DNA from: Verpa conica
Taxonomy: Eukaryota > Ascomycota > Pezizomycetes > Pezizales > Morchellaceae
Assembly: GCA_033030425.1 (NCBI GenBank)
Contig: JAUFSD010000024.1
Coordinates: forward strand, 248,001 to 312,000
Length of the DNA: 64,000 nucleotides
Direction: 5' to 3'
Numbering within the stretch: position 1 is the stretch's first letter; each line of letters starts with the position of its first letter. The notes under the pieces are model-generated. The model ran no database searches. It saw only the letters and a program-made list of their open reading frames with translations, and was not told the origin of the DNA. The translations under genes and the position numbers were made by a program. Shown piece by piece: positions 35,628 through 46,847 of the stretch.

Positions 35628-37605
35628 ATGCTGTTTCCTAGAGTCTTATCTACGAGATCACTTGCATCTGCTGCAATTGCTTCACAGAGATCTGTTCTAT
35701 CAGCCCACCGTCCTTCTATCGCCTCCATCTCGAGGATTGCTACTGTAAAGAAAGCAACTATGGCTACCTTCAAAGTCCCCAAGATCGAGAATGAACCTAA
35801 TGTAAGGTTCTGCTGCTACTGATCTTACCCTCTTTGTAGATGAGTAAAAAGTAACCTCAATCACGCAATAAACTAACGACTCGTAGAGACACTATGCCAA
35901 AGGCTCAGCTGATCGTGCTGCCCTTGATGCGGCCATCTCGTCCCTTCGCTCCAAAGCTCCTATTGCTGTTCCTCTACTCATAAACTCCCAATCAATTACT
36001 ACCAATTCGGTGGTTCCCCAAAACATCCCCTCCGCCCATGGAAATACCCTTGCTTCCTCATCACAGGCCTCTCCTGCCCAAGTTTCTGATGCTATTGAAG
36101 CCGCACTCGCTGCTAAGCCAGAATGGGAGAATCTGCCATTTGCAGACCGTGCTGCGATATTCCTCAAAGCTGCGGACCTTATTGCGGGGAAGTATAGGTA
36201 TGATATCATGGCTGCCACAATTCTTGGACAGGGAAAGAATGCATGGCAGGCAGAGATCGATGCAGCAGCGGAGTTGGTTGATTTCTTGAGGTTTAATGTT
36301 GCGTATGCTGAAGAGCTATACGCCCAGCAACCACCAAAAAATGCGCCAGGTGTTTGGAAGTATGAGTTACTCTCATCTGGAAATAATTCGATACATACTA
36401 ATATGTGTTTGTTAGTCGTGTGGAATACCGTGCACTCGAAGGATTTGTCTACGCCATTACACCTTTCAACTTCACTGCTATTGGTGCTAACCTTGCAGCT
36501 GCCCCAGCTCTCATGGGCAACGTGGTTATCTGGAAGCCCTCTCCCTCTGCCATCTACAGCAACTACCTTATTCAGAAGATCTTCCTGGAGGCTGGTCTAC
36601 CTCCCAATGTAATCCAGTTTGTTCCCGGAGACGCTGTAGAGGTGACAAAAACCGTCCTTGCACATAAGGAATTTGCTGCACTTCACTACACTGGCTCTAC
36701 TGCTGTCTTCCGTCACTTGTACGGAAAGATTGCCGAGGGTGTTGTTGAGGGACGATTCAAGGGGTACCCAAGAATTGTCGGTGAGACTGGCGGAAAGAAT
36801 TTCCACATTGTCCACCCCTCCGCAGACCTCCGTAACGCTGTTGTCCAGACTGTTCGTGGAGCCTTTGAGTACCAGGGCCAGAAATGTTCTGCTACTTCAA
36901 GGGCTTACATCCCACAATCCTTGGCCAAGGATTTCCTTGCATCCCTCAAGACTGAAGTTGAAGCCCTTAAAGTTGGTGCCCCTGACGAGGGGTTCGATAA
37001 CTTCATCGGCCCTGTGATCCACCGCGCATCGTTTGATAAACTCAAATCTTGTATCGATGCTTCAAGCAAAGATTCTTCGCTTGAGTGTCTTGTTGGTGGA
37101 AAGTATGACGACAGCAAGGGCTTTTACATTCATCCTACCGTATATGTATCGAAAGACCCAAAACACGAGCTCTTCAACAAGGAGCTGTTCGGACCCATCC
37201 TGGTTGTCTATGTGTATCCTGATGCAGAGTTTGAAGATACACTGAAGTTGGTTGATGAGTCTGGTGGCGGATATGCCTTAACGGGCAGCGTGTTTGCGAA
37301 TGATCGTGTTGCACTGAGGGTTGCCGAGAACAGACTCAAGAACGCTTCTGGAAACTTCTATATCAGTAAGTCCCTGTCAATGATACTATATTAGTATGAA
37401 GCGATGTACTAACTAATATGTTACTACAGATTGTAAGTCTACTGGTGCCGTTGTCGGCCAGCAACCATTCGGTGGAGCAAGAGCCAGCGGAACGAACGAT
37501 AAAGCCGGTAGCATGGGACTTTTGACAAGATTTGTCAGCGCCAGGTCTATCAAGGAGGAGTTCGTGCCTACCGAAAAGGTCATTTATCCTAGCAACGAAA
37601 TCTAG
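35628..37605 (+). CDS. PUT2: Delta-1-pyrroline-5-carboxylate dehydrogenase, mitochondrial
   Basis: Four exons, 35628..35801, 35887..36359, 36416..37365 and 37430..37605, make 590 residues. Introns are 85, 56 and 64 bases with good GTAAG/GTATG donors. The enzyme oxidises P5C (glutamate semialdehyde) to glutamate with NAD+, the second step of proline catabolism. ALDH-superfamily features: AITPFNFTAIGANL, NVVIWKPS (cofactor-binding Lys), IVGETGGKN (general-base Glu, about residue 339), the EYQGQKCSATSRAY block with catalytic Cys (about 373), ELFGPILVVY, and QQPFGGARASGTNDKAG near the C-terminus. Residues 1-45 (MLFPRVLSTRSLASAA..., Arg/Ser-rich) act as a mitochondrial presequence, which supports the first ATG. 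A second ATG (MATFKVPK) would give a form lacking it. Splicing gives WNRVEYRALEGF and NFYINCKSTG, as in the family. Confidence 0.95.
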
Positions 37606-38385
37606 TTATGACAGCCTAATTTCGGTACTGCGGGTTTGTATAAATCCCAGGGAAATCTTAGTCATATACACGCATATTTAGTGTAAATAACTTTAATGAG
37701 GTTCGCATTTTTGGTTAACCGCCTTCGAAAACCTTGATAGGTTATTGTGGGCTTTATGCTGTGTGTAGATGTTTGATAAGCAAGGTAAGACTCACAAGTG
37801 ATCACTCAGGTACCTGCCATTTTAATACCTGGCCTTATACTAGTATGTGTCCTCTGGTTAGTGAGTATTTAGTATTTAAGTGTACAAGAGATAGTCTTTT
37901 TCATCAAGAAGAAAGTGCGAACTCACTAGGCAGCGAAAGCCTTAAGGTGAACACACTCAGTATTAGTTGCTCGTAATCGATTACCAGCCTTGGCAGCTCG
38001 TGTAACACTTATAATTTGGATTTTTTGAAGATAATAAAAAACCTACTTGGAATTTTATGGACCAGGGGAAAGGCAGAAGTACCTATACCCTTTCACTTTA
38101 CCGCAGGAACTTATAGTGAGTGATAGCCTGTGATGTCTAGCATATCACAACTATGCAAAACAAGATTTATGACCCGGGCCAATGCTATACAGAGGATCCT
38201 AGGGATGACGTCCTATTACCTATAATTGTATTTATGAGAACCCCAAAAGAACCCTTAACTTCAAAGTTAGTCTACTATATAAACTACAGGCACCATGAAC
38301 CAGTGCGAATCCGAAAAAGCAGAGAACACAATAATTCCCAGGCTCTCGCCCCCCAAAATCTAAACCGTAGTAAACCCTGTAGCCC
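37606..38385. other. Convergent intergenic region
   Basis: It contains the 3' flanks of P5C dehydrogenase (+) and the MHF1 gene (-). No feature is recognised. The plus-strand open frame continuing over 38153-38557 is antisense to MHF1. Confidence 0.45.
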
Positions 38386-38921
38386 TTATTTCGCAGCCTT
38401 CCCCTTCCCCTTCCCCTTCCCACTCCCACTAGCCTTCTCCGCTGTCTCCTTCTCTATAAACTCCTTTAATAAATCCCCTAACCCATCATTCCTACGCGCA
38501 AGTAGCAGAACATCATCCGTATTGATAGTTGACCGTCCAGCATGCCTAGAAAATTAGTCGACCCGTATTGAGTAGATGAAAGGGGAGATAAAAACATACT
38601 TTGCGAAAGTCTCAAGATCCCGGCTAACGTTCTCTACCATCTCAGCCCATTAGCAAGACCAGACTTATAAATACTCAGAGAGTGAAAAGAGAGAATACAA
38701 ACCTATCTGCGCCCACACCATCTCTGTCAAAGCACCGATAAACTGCGGGGTAGCGTTCACGTTGAGAGCTAGACATTCCTCATCGACTATCTTGCCGATT
38801 GAGAACCATAGTGCAGATTTTAGTCGCTAGAAAGTTTGTTAGAAATAATCTGGAGGGTGCTGGGTTGAGGCATGGGGGTAATTACATCGTGGAGGGCTTC
38901 ATCGACTTCTGAGTCTGTCAT
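38386..38921 (-). CDS. MHF1: CENP-S / MHF1 histone-fold protein
   Basis: Four small exons, 38921..38886, 38826..38703, 38633..38600 and 38545..38386, join to 117 residues. Introns are 59, 69 and 54 bases; two exons have only 36 and 34 bases. The spliced protein begins MTDSEVDEALHDRLKSALWF and continues with IGKIVDEE, ATPQFIGALTEMVWAQI, ENVSRDLETFAKHAGR and INTDDVLLLARRN. These are the core blocks of the CENP-S/MHF1 histone fold. It pairs with CENP-X/MHF2 at kinetochores and with the Fanconi-type FANCM/Fml1 helicase at stalled forks. The tail is an unusual GKGKGKGK lysine-glycine run. Length matches the family (about 100-140). No single frame shows the gene, so it is easily missed. Confidence 0.88.
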
Positions 38922-39166
38922 TTTTGGAGTTTGTGCTGGTGGATGGAGTTGGGAGACGCGTTGGTTGTAGCGTGTTACCCCTGTACTGCCAAGGTGACGC
39001 TAGTCTTGCGGGGTGGAGCCTCACTGGATTGGATTTGATATAAAAACTCTAATCCCTCAGGTGGAACTTAATTAAGGTCTCTTAGGTACGGCACACACCC
39101 CTCATATGTCTGGAAAAATTATATAGCAATATAGCTACTAAAAATTATAAAAAAAACAATACTAAA

Positions 39167-39690
39167 CTACTCATTGAACCATTCCAACTGATCGTTCTTC
39201 GCCATGATGGCTCTAAACTTCTTTGTACCATCCGAATCCCCTTCACTCTCTTTAGTGTAGATGCTATGTAGCTTATACGTCTTGCTTTCCCCTTCGCCTC
39301 CTCCTACGAATATACGGACGTGGATATATCCACCATCTGTCTTTGGTAGCCGTATCTTCCCGAATACGTGCAGTCCATACTATTCACACTAATCAGCCAT
39401 ATATTCTCACCCGGGGGCTGACAGGAGAGGAGTAGTATAGTGGGGTATAGGGAGCTTACAGCACTAGTCCCAACCCTAACCGCCTCCAAATCATCCACGG
39501 TAAAGCTCGCCAGATCAGCGTCAGAAACGCCTTTAACAGTAGCAAAGTATTCCGGCTCGTGCTTATCGTGTTTATGACGAGTAGTAATAAGCGCAGACTT
39601 AATCTCAGGAAGCAGGGCTTCAAAGGCTGCGATGGAACCCTCTTTGGGAGGATGGGCGTCGTTGAGAGGACAAGTTTCTGCTGAGGCCAT
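39167..39690 (-). CDS. Small cystatin/stefin-like protein
   Basis: Two exons, 39690..39460 and 39379..39167, with an 80-base intron (GTAAGC...AATAG), give 147 residues with no signal peptide. The N-terminal half contains a helix-like segment (AFEALLPEIKSAL). The splice yields AVRVGTSAYGLHVFGKIRLP followed by GGYIHVRIF, and the protein ends KNDQLEWFNE. The order helix, x-V-x-G-T-x-Y, I-H-V-R-I-F and K-x-D-x-L-x-x-F parallels type-1 cystatins (stefins), where QVVAG forms the first inhibitory loop. Here the first Gln of that loop is replaced. A cysteine-protease inhibitor role is therefore plausible but not established. It is cytosolic by prediction and lies 245 bases upstream of MHF1 on the same strand. 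Confidence 0.6.
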
Positions 39691-40919
39691 TGTGAAGGGT
39701 GTTGTTTGAGGATTAAGATAGAGAGGGTTTAATTAGGATAGCGTGATGGTGGGGTAGTGTAGAGAGGGGGGGGGTTGCTTGGGTTATTTATACTGAAAAG
39801 TGTTCCTTGTTTGTATTGGTGTTTAAGCTCTTCCCCACAAATACATGTTGCGGCACGGATGTACGTCACGCTTGGCAATGAGCTCATTCGCCGGGGTCCA
39901 TGCGTGTTGTAAATGATGAGGGTTAGGTGTTTGTGTCTTGGTACTGGTTGTGACATGTCACATATACGGTTTATCTCTTGCCCACTGTGTGAGGGAGCCA
40001 AGAATAAAAGAACAGTGGCTTGAGCAAAGTAAATCAGGAGTGAATTTGCTCGATTTAAATCACGTTCGAGATACAAAAGCATACCCCAAATGTGTAGTTA
40101 TGCTGAACGAGGCTCAACTAGGTCATGTATTTATAATTAACAGTGCTAGAGATGGGTAAACTATTTTCTATACCATTGGCATTGTTGAAATTTGAATTTT
40201 GTTGTGTAAAAAATGTGGTATTGAGTATAATGAATGAATGAATTGATCATAAGTACATGGAGCCTGATATTGAGTATAATTTGTGGTACTGAATCTAAAA
40301 TAGTTTAAACTCCATGATATAATGTGTTTTTTTCTCTAGCCCACTCAGGGCATGTCTCCTGAATAGGCAGCTCATTAAGGGATATGTAAAAAACAAATCT
40401 AAATTCAGCACACGAAAAAATCCCCTAATAAGCCAGCTCATCCAGTAAACCTCTCCCCGATAGTTCCCTATGCAGAGCTTTTTATTTTGGAATATTGCAT
40501 GGATGCTTAGGGGGGGTTAAATAAAACTACTCAAAGGAGGGCGAGTAGAAACGTATTTAGTGTTTTGCTCGCTTGAGAGGGTAGATATAGCAGAGATAGG
40601 TGCTTGTTTAGACGCTATGGCCTAGCTAGGTAAAGCGTCTTACTATGAAGGAGGTCATTCCGTCATACATATACAATTTTAATCAAAGTAGAGAGGGGAA
40701 GAAACCTCTCTTCCTTAGGTTACAAGAATTCATCAATTTGTTATATACCCATCAACAAGTTATCAAACCATAGGACCCTCTCGATCATCCTAACTACTAT
40801 TTTATCCTGCTGTATTTCCTCCTCCTCCTCCTCCTCCGCACCTGCTTTGAATACTCCTGTCTTTTTCTGTTGGACTAATATTTTTTCTCTGCTGCAGGAG
40901 GTACACCGCCCCAAGAGCG
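39691..40919. other. Intergenic region without a supported gene
   Basis: Promoter side of the stefin-like gene, then AT-rich DNA. A repeated local phrase (TTGAGTATAAT with TGTGGTA, near 40210-40290) suggests a small duplication. A CTCCTC trinucleotide run lies near 40818-40838. No gene is recognised. Confidence 0.4.
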
Positions 40920-41485
40920 ATGCTAAATGCTTCTCCAAAGAATATGGATGTTGCTGAGTGGGATCAGATGGCTCATGCCGAGCGGATTCCAGAACTCAAA
41001 CTCTGTGTTAAGTCCATCGTCTATCGATGTATATCGAACATTAAGGACGCTCTGGCAATATTCGAAGAATTTAATAAAAAATATTACGAGATTATATTGA
41101 ACTGAGGGAAGGTGTTTCGAATCTTTGGGACAACTGGAAACTTTTTGCTACTTCACTACTTTTAAATCATGCTGTTTTGGGGACATCGCCAATCTACTTT
41201 AATTTTAGGCAACTGGTGTTTCTCCTCAGGACGCCTCAGGGTGTCCGGCGCAAAATCCAAATTGGTCGTATACGCACGGATTTTTGGTGTCTTTGCCACG
41301 AAATTGAAGACATCAGGGACATAATTTCCGAAACGATCATGCAATTTGAAGACTTAGGTGCACAGGAAGATAGTGAGGAGTGTGGCTTCGAGGCTTTTCC
41401 GAGTATTCCTAAACCTCCACTGGCCACTTTGCCTGCCAGTATTCGACAAACCCTCGATGGAGATGATACCATAGGTATATTCTAA
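40920..41485 (+). pseudogene. Frameshifted helical protein fragment, likely N-terminal part of the broken gene downstream
   Basis: The first frame opens at the ATG at 40920 (MLNASPKNMDVAEWDQ) and runs to KYYEIILN, where it meets TGA at 41102. A second frame then continues without loss of protein character: LREGVSNLWDNWKLFATSL, on through FRQLVFLLRTPQGVRRK and CHEIEDIRDIISETIMQFEDL to 41485. One missing base at about 41099-41101 explains the shift. The protein is helix-rich and unrecognised. At 41474 GTATATTC could serve as a donor leading toward the protease-like region at 41847, so both may be parts of one gene. Confidence 0.5.
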
Positions 41486-41846
41486 AAATATTAAATACTT
41501 AGTTGTAGCTAGCAGCTAATCCTGAAATCTCTATGTATAGTATTCGTGTATCCACAACTACATGTAGTATGAGGGGGCAAATCGTGTCTCTACAACAGAG
41601 GAGTAGGTTTCTAGGGGCTCCCAAAGGTACTACTAGAAGAGTAAGAATCTAATTCCTATCTTATAGTAGTGAATATATTAACAAAATTGAAGGGGTAGAA
41701 TGCATGAATAAACCGGATATCAGTAAGATAGACCAAGGTAAGCCTTGACCTCGTTGATGATAGAAGTCCATAATGTGTACTTATTATAGACTAATGTATA
41801 CGAAGGTACCCAAAAGAGCGGCTGCCAGCAGGAAAACTCGGGACTA

Positions 41847-43332
41847 GTGAGAACCTCGGGAGGGCCTTCACTTTTATACTTTGTCGCTGTTGCTAGTACA
41901 GATTCAGGCATTGGGAAGTATATTGGTGTACGCCTCCGTATCCTAGGGCTTCCAGACCATGTTTCAGTATTTTCTATGACCTTGAAGAATAAAAATACAC
42001 GGACATGTACTGTCATTATCCTCTACAAAGGCACAGTAAGCCCTAGTGACGATTGTACCAACTATATACGCGGATTATGCCAGGACTTAGGCTTAGGCTG
42101 TGTCATCAATCAAGGAATTATACACATGTCAGGCCCCGGTACCTACCCGAAAAGCCTTCTGCCGTGAAAGAAGGCAAATTGTGGTTCTTCGATTGGAACA
42201 AAGTACAGGAAAATACCAGCGGATCTTTCGGAGGATATGTTGTAAGCAAAGAAACAGGGAAGGTTTATGGGTTGACATGCGTGCATTTGTTTGCTGTATA
42301 CGATAGTAAGCCTGACATTACTGATCCACAAGTAGAGATCGTTCTCGAGGGCACTCTTGTGGTACAGCCCTCATTGGCAGACTTCAATGAAAAAAGACAG
42401 GAGCTTTTCGATTTTATTAGCGCAACAGGCGAACAAATAATAGTTGCAGAAGGGGAGAGCCGACAATGTCTTGCAAAAACTCTCGGATCAAAGGTCCAGG
42501 CCAGTGTACGCAACGGGGCAGTCCGTCCCAGCCTCTCTTCGGGGCGGTCCAGGGCGTAAGGAACGAGGACTATGGACTGCATAGGGCCCTACAGGGCACC
42601 AAGGTTCCAGGGCTAGGGTTTATTTACCCAAAAAGGCTACCTACACTTGTTTAGGCTGCGATTTCCAGCAGATATTCCATGTTTTTTTCCCCTAGAACGG
42701 CACAAAAAACCCTCTTGGAAAATGTTTATAGGGCCCGGTGGGGCCCTATAGTCCTCATAGTCCGTCCAGTCTTAAAGTCACTGCCGGGCCCCTATAGGGC
42801 CCTACCGGAGCCCCGGACGGTTGCGAACACTGGTTTCTGAAGGACACCACTTGTTATGGGATTATATGTTGATTGATGTAGTGAATGATCGTGTTGGAGG
42901 AATGTTATCTATGACAAAGCCAAGTATGAAAATAGGAGTGAAGTGAACATATTAGATATGGATAAGATCTCTTTGTTAGTTGATGGAATGGTATTGGAAA
43001 AGACGGGGAGAACTAGCGGATTCACCTCTGGCACAGTGAATGGAGTGGAAGCCAGTATTAGGTTCGGAAGATTTCCGGGGATAACCTTGGCGACACATTG
43101 TGTTATTGGGCCAAAAGGGGAGCTATTTTCAAAAGCTGGAGACTCTGCTGGGTGGTTCCAAGAGAGTGGTACTTTAAATGCGGTAGGATACGTGGTCGGT
43201 GATGGATATAGTGAAGCGAATCCTTTGTTTCAAAGTTATGTGATAGATATGAAAAGAGTGATGGGGAGGATTAAGAGTAAGTATGGACTTGAGCTAGAAA
43301 TCATAGACGGCGATAATGAGCTAGATGAATAG
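41847..43332 (+). pseudogene. Broken trypsin-fold (fungal serine protease-like) gene interrupted by an element
   Basis: Coding pieces in three frames belong to one product. Piece 1 (41847-42165) ends SGPGTYPK. One lost base in the A-run near 42150 shifts to piece 2 (KPSAVKEGKLWFFDW, then GLTCVHLF with the probable catalytic His). Piece 2 stops inside an inserted element (42501-42833). Piece 3 resumes as SEGHHLLWDYMLIDVVNDRVG up to 42943, where a GTGAA tandem duplication shifts frame. Piece 4 reads KTGRTSGFTSGTVNG and SKAGDSAGWF (catalytic Ser in GDSxG). The H, D (MLIDV) and S order and GRTSGFTSG match degenerate S1-like proteases of filamentous fungi. With three breaks it is probably dead, though sequencing error could explain the single-base ones. 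Confidence 0.65.
42501..42833. mobile_element. 333-base nested palindromic element inside the protease-like gene
   Basis: The ends CCAGTGTACGCAAC and, inverted, CCAGTGTTCGCAAC match at 13 of 14 bases. CAGTG-type ends recall hAT elements, but no eight-base target duplication is visible. Inside, GGGCCC/CCTATAGGGCCC palindromes and inverted GGACTATG segments are repeated, so the single strand could fold extensively. There is no ORF. It separates coding pieces of the same protein, showing insertion into a gene. Confidence 0.65.
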
Positions 43333-44624
43333 GATTTTCCGAGTGCATTTGGGAATACATATGCAGCTCACATTTCATATAGAATACTAAGACCCGAGTG
43401 ACTCCTGATGCCACAGTATTATGAAGAAACCTTGTCCTATAATATATGTGTAAGAGCCTACAAACTTTATTAGCACCGTATTGATCTCATCCTCTTTTTG
43501 GTACTGTATGTAAAGCATTAGATGCAGTTGACCAATCAGGTATAGTCTCCATAAATTGGATCACCAACTATCACTTACAAAAAATTACCATACACCACAT
43601 GCACCCTTCTCCCGCTTGGATTGATGGATGGATTAATCACAGATAGATGGAGCCTCGCAGCTAAGGTATTCGGACCAACGCACTCAAACAAAATAAAAAA
43701 GAACAAAAATAGCACTTTTAAAAGATATCCCTTTTTGCTTTTTAAAACGGAAACAATAGAGCTTGCCTGTCTTGGACACCAGTGCCCACTGTAGCTCAAC
43801 TATCATGTTTTCGAGTCCCCTCAAACCTGTCCCCGCCCTCCTCCTAGTTTAGTCCATTACTCTGCCTTTGTATTGCCTATCTCAATCCCATTGTACCTTG
43901 CAATGCCCTCCCGCCTAACCACTGGCAAATATTTCAAACATTGATTCAAGTCCCTGCATCCTTCATATTCCCCTGCAATAGCCCATTCCCAATTCCCTCA
44001 GAAGTTAGCAAAACTAGCTACGTAGAGTAACTAAAATTTCTGTACTCCTTGCTTCACCGACATCCTAGCTAGGCTTATTACTTCTTTATCCCCCATAGTC
44101 TTCCCCTCATATCTTTCCCTACAACCAGCTATTCACGCCTATCGACCATAAATACGATATATAAAAGTATAAAACAAGTAACTCGGCTCTGGCTCAGAGG
44201 CGTTATTCTACTGGAGGGTTAGTTAAGTACTGAATATGAATTTAATAGCCAAATTACTTACTAGGTAGAGAGTGTTCCCTTTCCCATCCCTTAGATAATA
44301 TAAAAATCTACAACGTAGATCGCCTAGATTCAACTAGGTATGGATGGAGGTCAACCTCCCTCCAAATTCTCAATACAAGATAAGAAATAACTAGATACTA
44401 TATACGTAGAAAGGAAAAGGGGAGAAAAAGAAAAAAAAGCACCGCGTCACCAATCAACTCGCCTCAAATGACCGTAATTCCTAAGCTAGAATTGTTGTTA
44501 CTTAGGTTTAAAACAACAGGCTAGAGAGATGGAGTACCTTTGCTGATAAGCTTAGGTAATAAACTAAGGGAAACGAATAAAGAAAAATCTAGAATCCATG
44601 CAAGCTACACCCAATAAATGGAGT
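43333..44624. other. Intergenic region between pseudogene and kinase gene
   Basis: AT-rich with no recognised feature. The minus-strand open frame at 43575-43799 shows no domain. The last part is the 3' flank of the kinase gene. Confidence 0.4.
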
Positions 44625-46847
44625 CTAGTTCTTCTTGCGTCCCCAAGCCATTATTGACTTCACCATACTCCTAAATACCGGCCTTGGATGCTGAGTTGGA
44701 ATAGTCTCATCAGCTAGGAGTTGCTGGTGACCCTCAATGGTAGTAGTAGCGCTATTAGTAGGCTGATGATTCTCAGACTCAATAGGTCCTATGCTACTGC
44801 TATTAAGAACAGTAGCTATATCGGTAGGGTTTAAGTTCTCGAATGACTTCTTCTTGCCGAATGCCCAGCTGGCTCTCCGGGGAAGCCTCTTTAGCCTATT
44901 GTCGTCCCGCCGCTTTAGTTTTGGGGTTTCGGGGGGCGTAAGCTCTTCTAACCTCACTTGAGTATATGAGGTAGATGGTCTAGTAGATACTATTGTAGAC
45001 TTTGTTCGCCTTAATGGTTTACCAAAGGGGGAAGGTAGCAATGATCCCCTTCTCCGGGAGCCAAGTCCTGGGGATTCTTTGGCTTGTTCCTGACCCTCCT
45101 CAGAGAGTAGTTTGTTTAGAGCATGACTGTAAATTATGGAGCTTGAAGTTGACCTCATAGAAACCCTGGAAATCGATTCCATAGAGCTAGAGCGCCTAGA
45201 AATTGAACTCGTAGAGCTTCTGGACATCGGCATCATAGAGCTTCTCGATTCCGGCCTTGAAAAATCTTGGAAGGCTCTTGGAAAAGTAGGTGGGGTGCTG
45301 AGCCCAGGCATATAACGGGATGGGTTCCTCAATTCCAGCCTTGAGAAATCCTGGAAAGCACCCGGAGAAGTAAGTGGGGTATTAAGCTCAGCTATACAAT
45401 GGGGTGAGCTTCTTAGTTCCGGCCTTGAAAACCCCTGGAAGGGACCCGGAGAAGTAGGTGGAGTGCTAAGCCCAGCCATATAATGGGGCGAGCCCCCCAA
45501 TTCCGGCCTTGAAGAGGCTTGAAAGATACCCGGAGAAGTAGGTGGGGTACTGAGCCCAGCCATATAATGGAATAGGCTTCTCGATTCCGGCCAAGAAGGA
45601 TCTTGGAAAGCACTTGGAGAAGTAGGTGGGGTACTAAGCCCAGCCATATAATAGGGTGATCTACCATTACGGGTATCCGTTTTCCTCTCGTGTTTGTGAG
45701 GTATTCTTGGGGGGAGAGCTGAGATATAAGGTTCCGGGGTGTTGTTTAGGAGCCATGGGCTTTGAAGCGCCTCCTCTGCAGAAATTCGATGACCAGGATC
45801 GGCAGCTAACAATTTCATTACAAAGTTTATGCCTTCATCACTAACTTTGAACTTCTGTAAGGTCGATCTCGGAAATCTCTGGCGACCACGGCAATAATCA
45901 GCAAAAAGATACATATCGATCATAGGCTCCGGCTCCCGGCCCGAGATTTGAACCAATCCCGAGTATTGTTCTAGTCCTGAGTCAGAGCTAGGTGCATATG
46001 ACAGAAATGGCATATCCAAAGTCAATATTTCATGCGTTAAAACACCCAAAGACCATATGTCCACAAGATTTGTATATGACCCTGTGAACTTTCGTGTAAA
46101 GGTGAATCCTTGCAACTCAGGTGCAAGATATCCCGATGTCCCGCAGTTTGTTCGCAATGACGTATTTTCTAGGTGTTTTGACATCCCAAAGTCAGCGATT
46201 TTGACCCGGATTGGTGATGTGGAAGCAATGAGGATGTTCTATTTTGTTAATTTAATATATATAGATTTGGTGTAAAGCGGAGATCAAACCTTGGGCTTTA
46301 TGTCGCGGTGACATATATTGTGTTTGTGTAATATAACAAGCCCTTTGAGAATCTGAGTGGTAATGTCTTTTGCCTGGTGCATTACTTCCGATCTTAAGAT
46401 ATTAAGATATTCCCTCAAGTCGCCATGCTCGATGTACTCCATTGCAAAGAATGCAAAGTCTTTGTCTTCACTCTCATACCATCCGAGGAACTTTACGAAT
46501 AGTGCTTGGTGCTGGCGTTCTATCGTTAGTTTCCTATACAAATCTTACGACCCGAGGAGAAAAACTACCTCCCTCAGCTGTGCTAAAATCTCCAACTCCC
46601 GTGACCAATTAGTTTTGGCCCCCTGAGGTAATCTTTTCACGGCTCTTAGCTGGCCATCCTCTTCTACTTCAAGCCAGACAACCCCAAACCCCCCAACCCC
46701 AATGTCCTTTTCGCGTCTCCACCTTGTCTGGATTTCCATCTCCCCATTCTTGCTTCTCATGGGAGTTGTGTGGATCGTAGTATCTGCGTCGAAGGTTGTT
46801 TTCAGCTTATACCGACTGCTTCGCAAGGCACTACACGCCATAACCAC
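44625..46847 (-). CDS. Ser/Thr protein kinase with C-terminal TPPTSP repeats
   Basis: Three exons, 46847..46569, 46511..46290 and 46238..44625, give 704 residues. Introns are 57 bases (branch ACTAAC, acceptor GCCAG) and 51 bases. Kinase features: glycine loop IGVGGFGVVW, AVK with Lys about residue 71, AMEYIEHGDL hinge, CHRDIKPKN with catalytic Asp about 163, ADFGMS with Asp about 183, GTSGYLAPE activation segment and DIWSLGVLTHEIL. All catalytic residues are present, so it is predicted active. After residue about 350 there are five 28-residue repeats centred on GLSTPPTSP, then a Ser/Arg-rich run (SRSSTSSISRRSSS) and a basic tail. The (S/T)P motifs suggest phosphorylation by proline-directed kinases. 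Substrate and pathway are not assignable. Confidence 0.85.
45240..45660 (-). repeat. Five in-frame 84-base repeats within the kinase gene
   Basis: The phrase CCCAG[C/G]CATATAA (plus strand) recurs with an exact 84-base period at 45303, 45387 (diverged), 45471, 45555 and 45639. Each unit encodes 28 residues of the type YMAGLSTPPTSPxxFQxxSRPExRSS. The unit at 45387 is the most diverged at protein level (AELNTPLTSP). Confidence 0.9.

Noticed and set aside
38153..38557. 134-codon plus-strand open frame
   Set aside because: Antisense to the last MHF1 exon; the FPFPFPFP run is the reverse of the Gly-Lys codon repeat.
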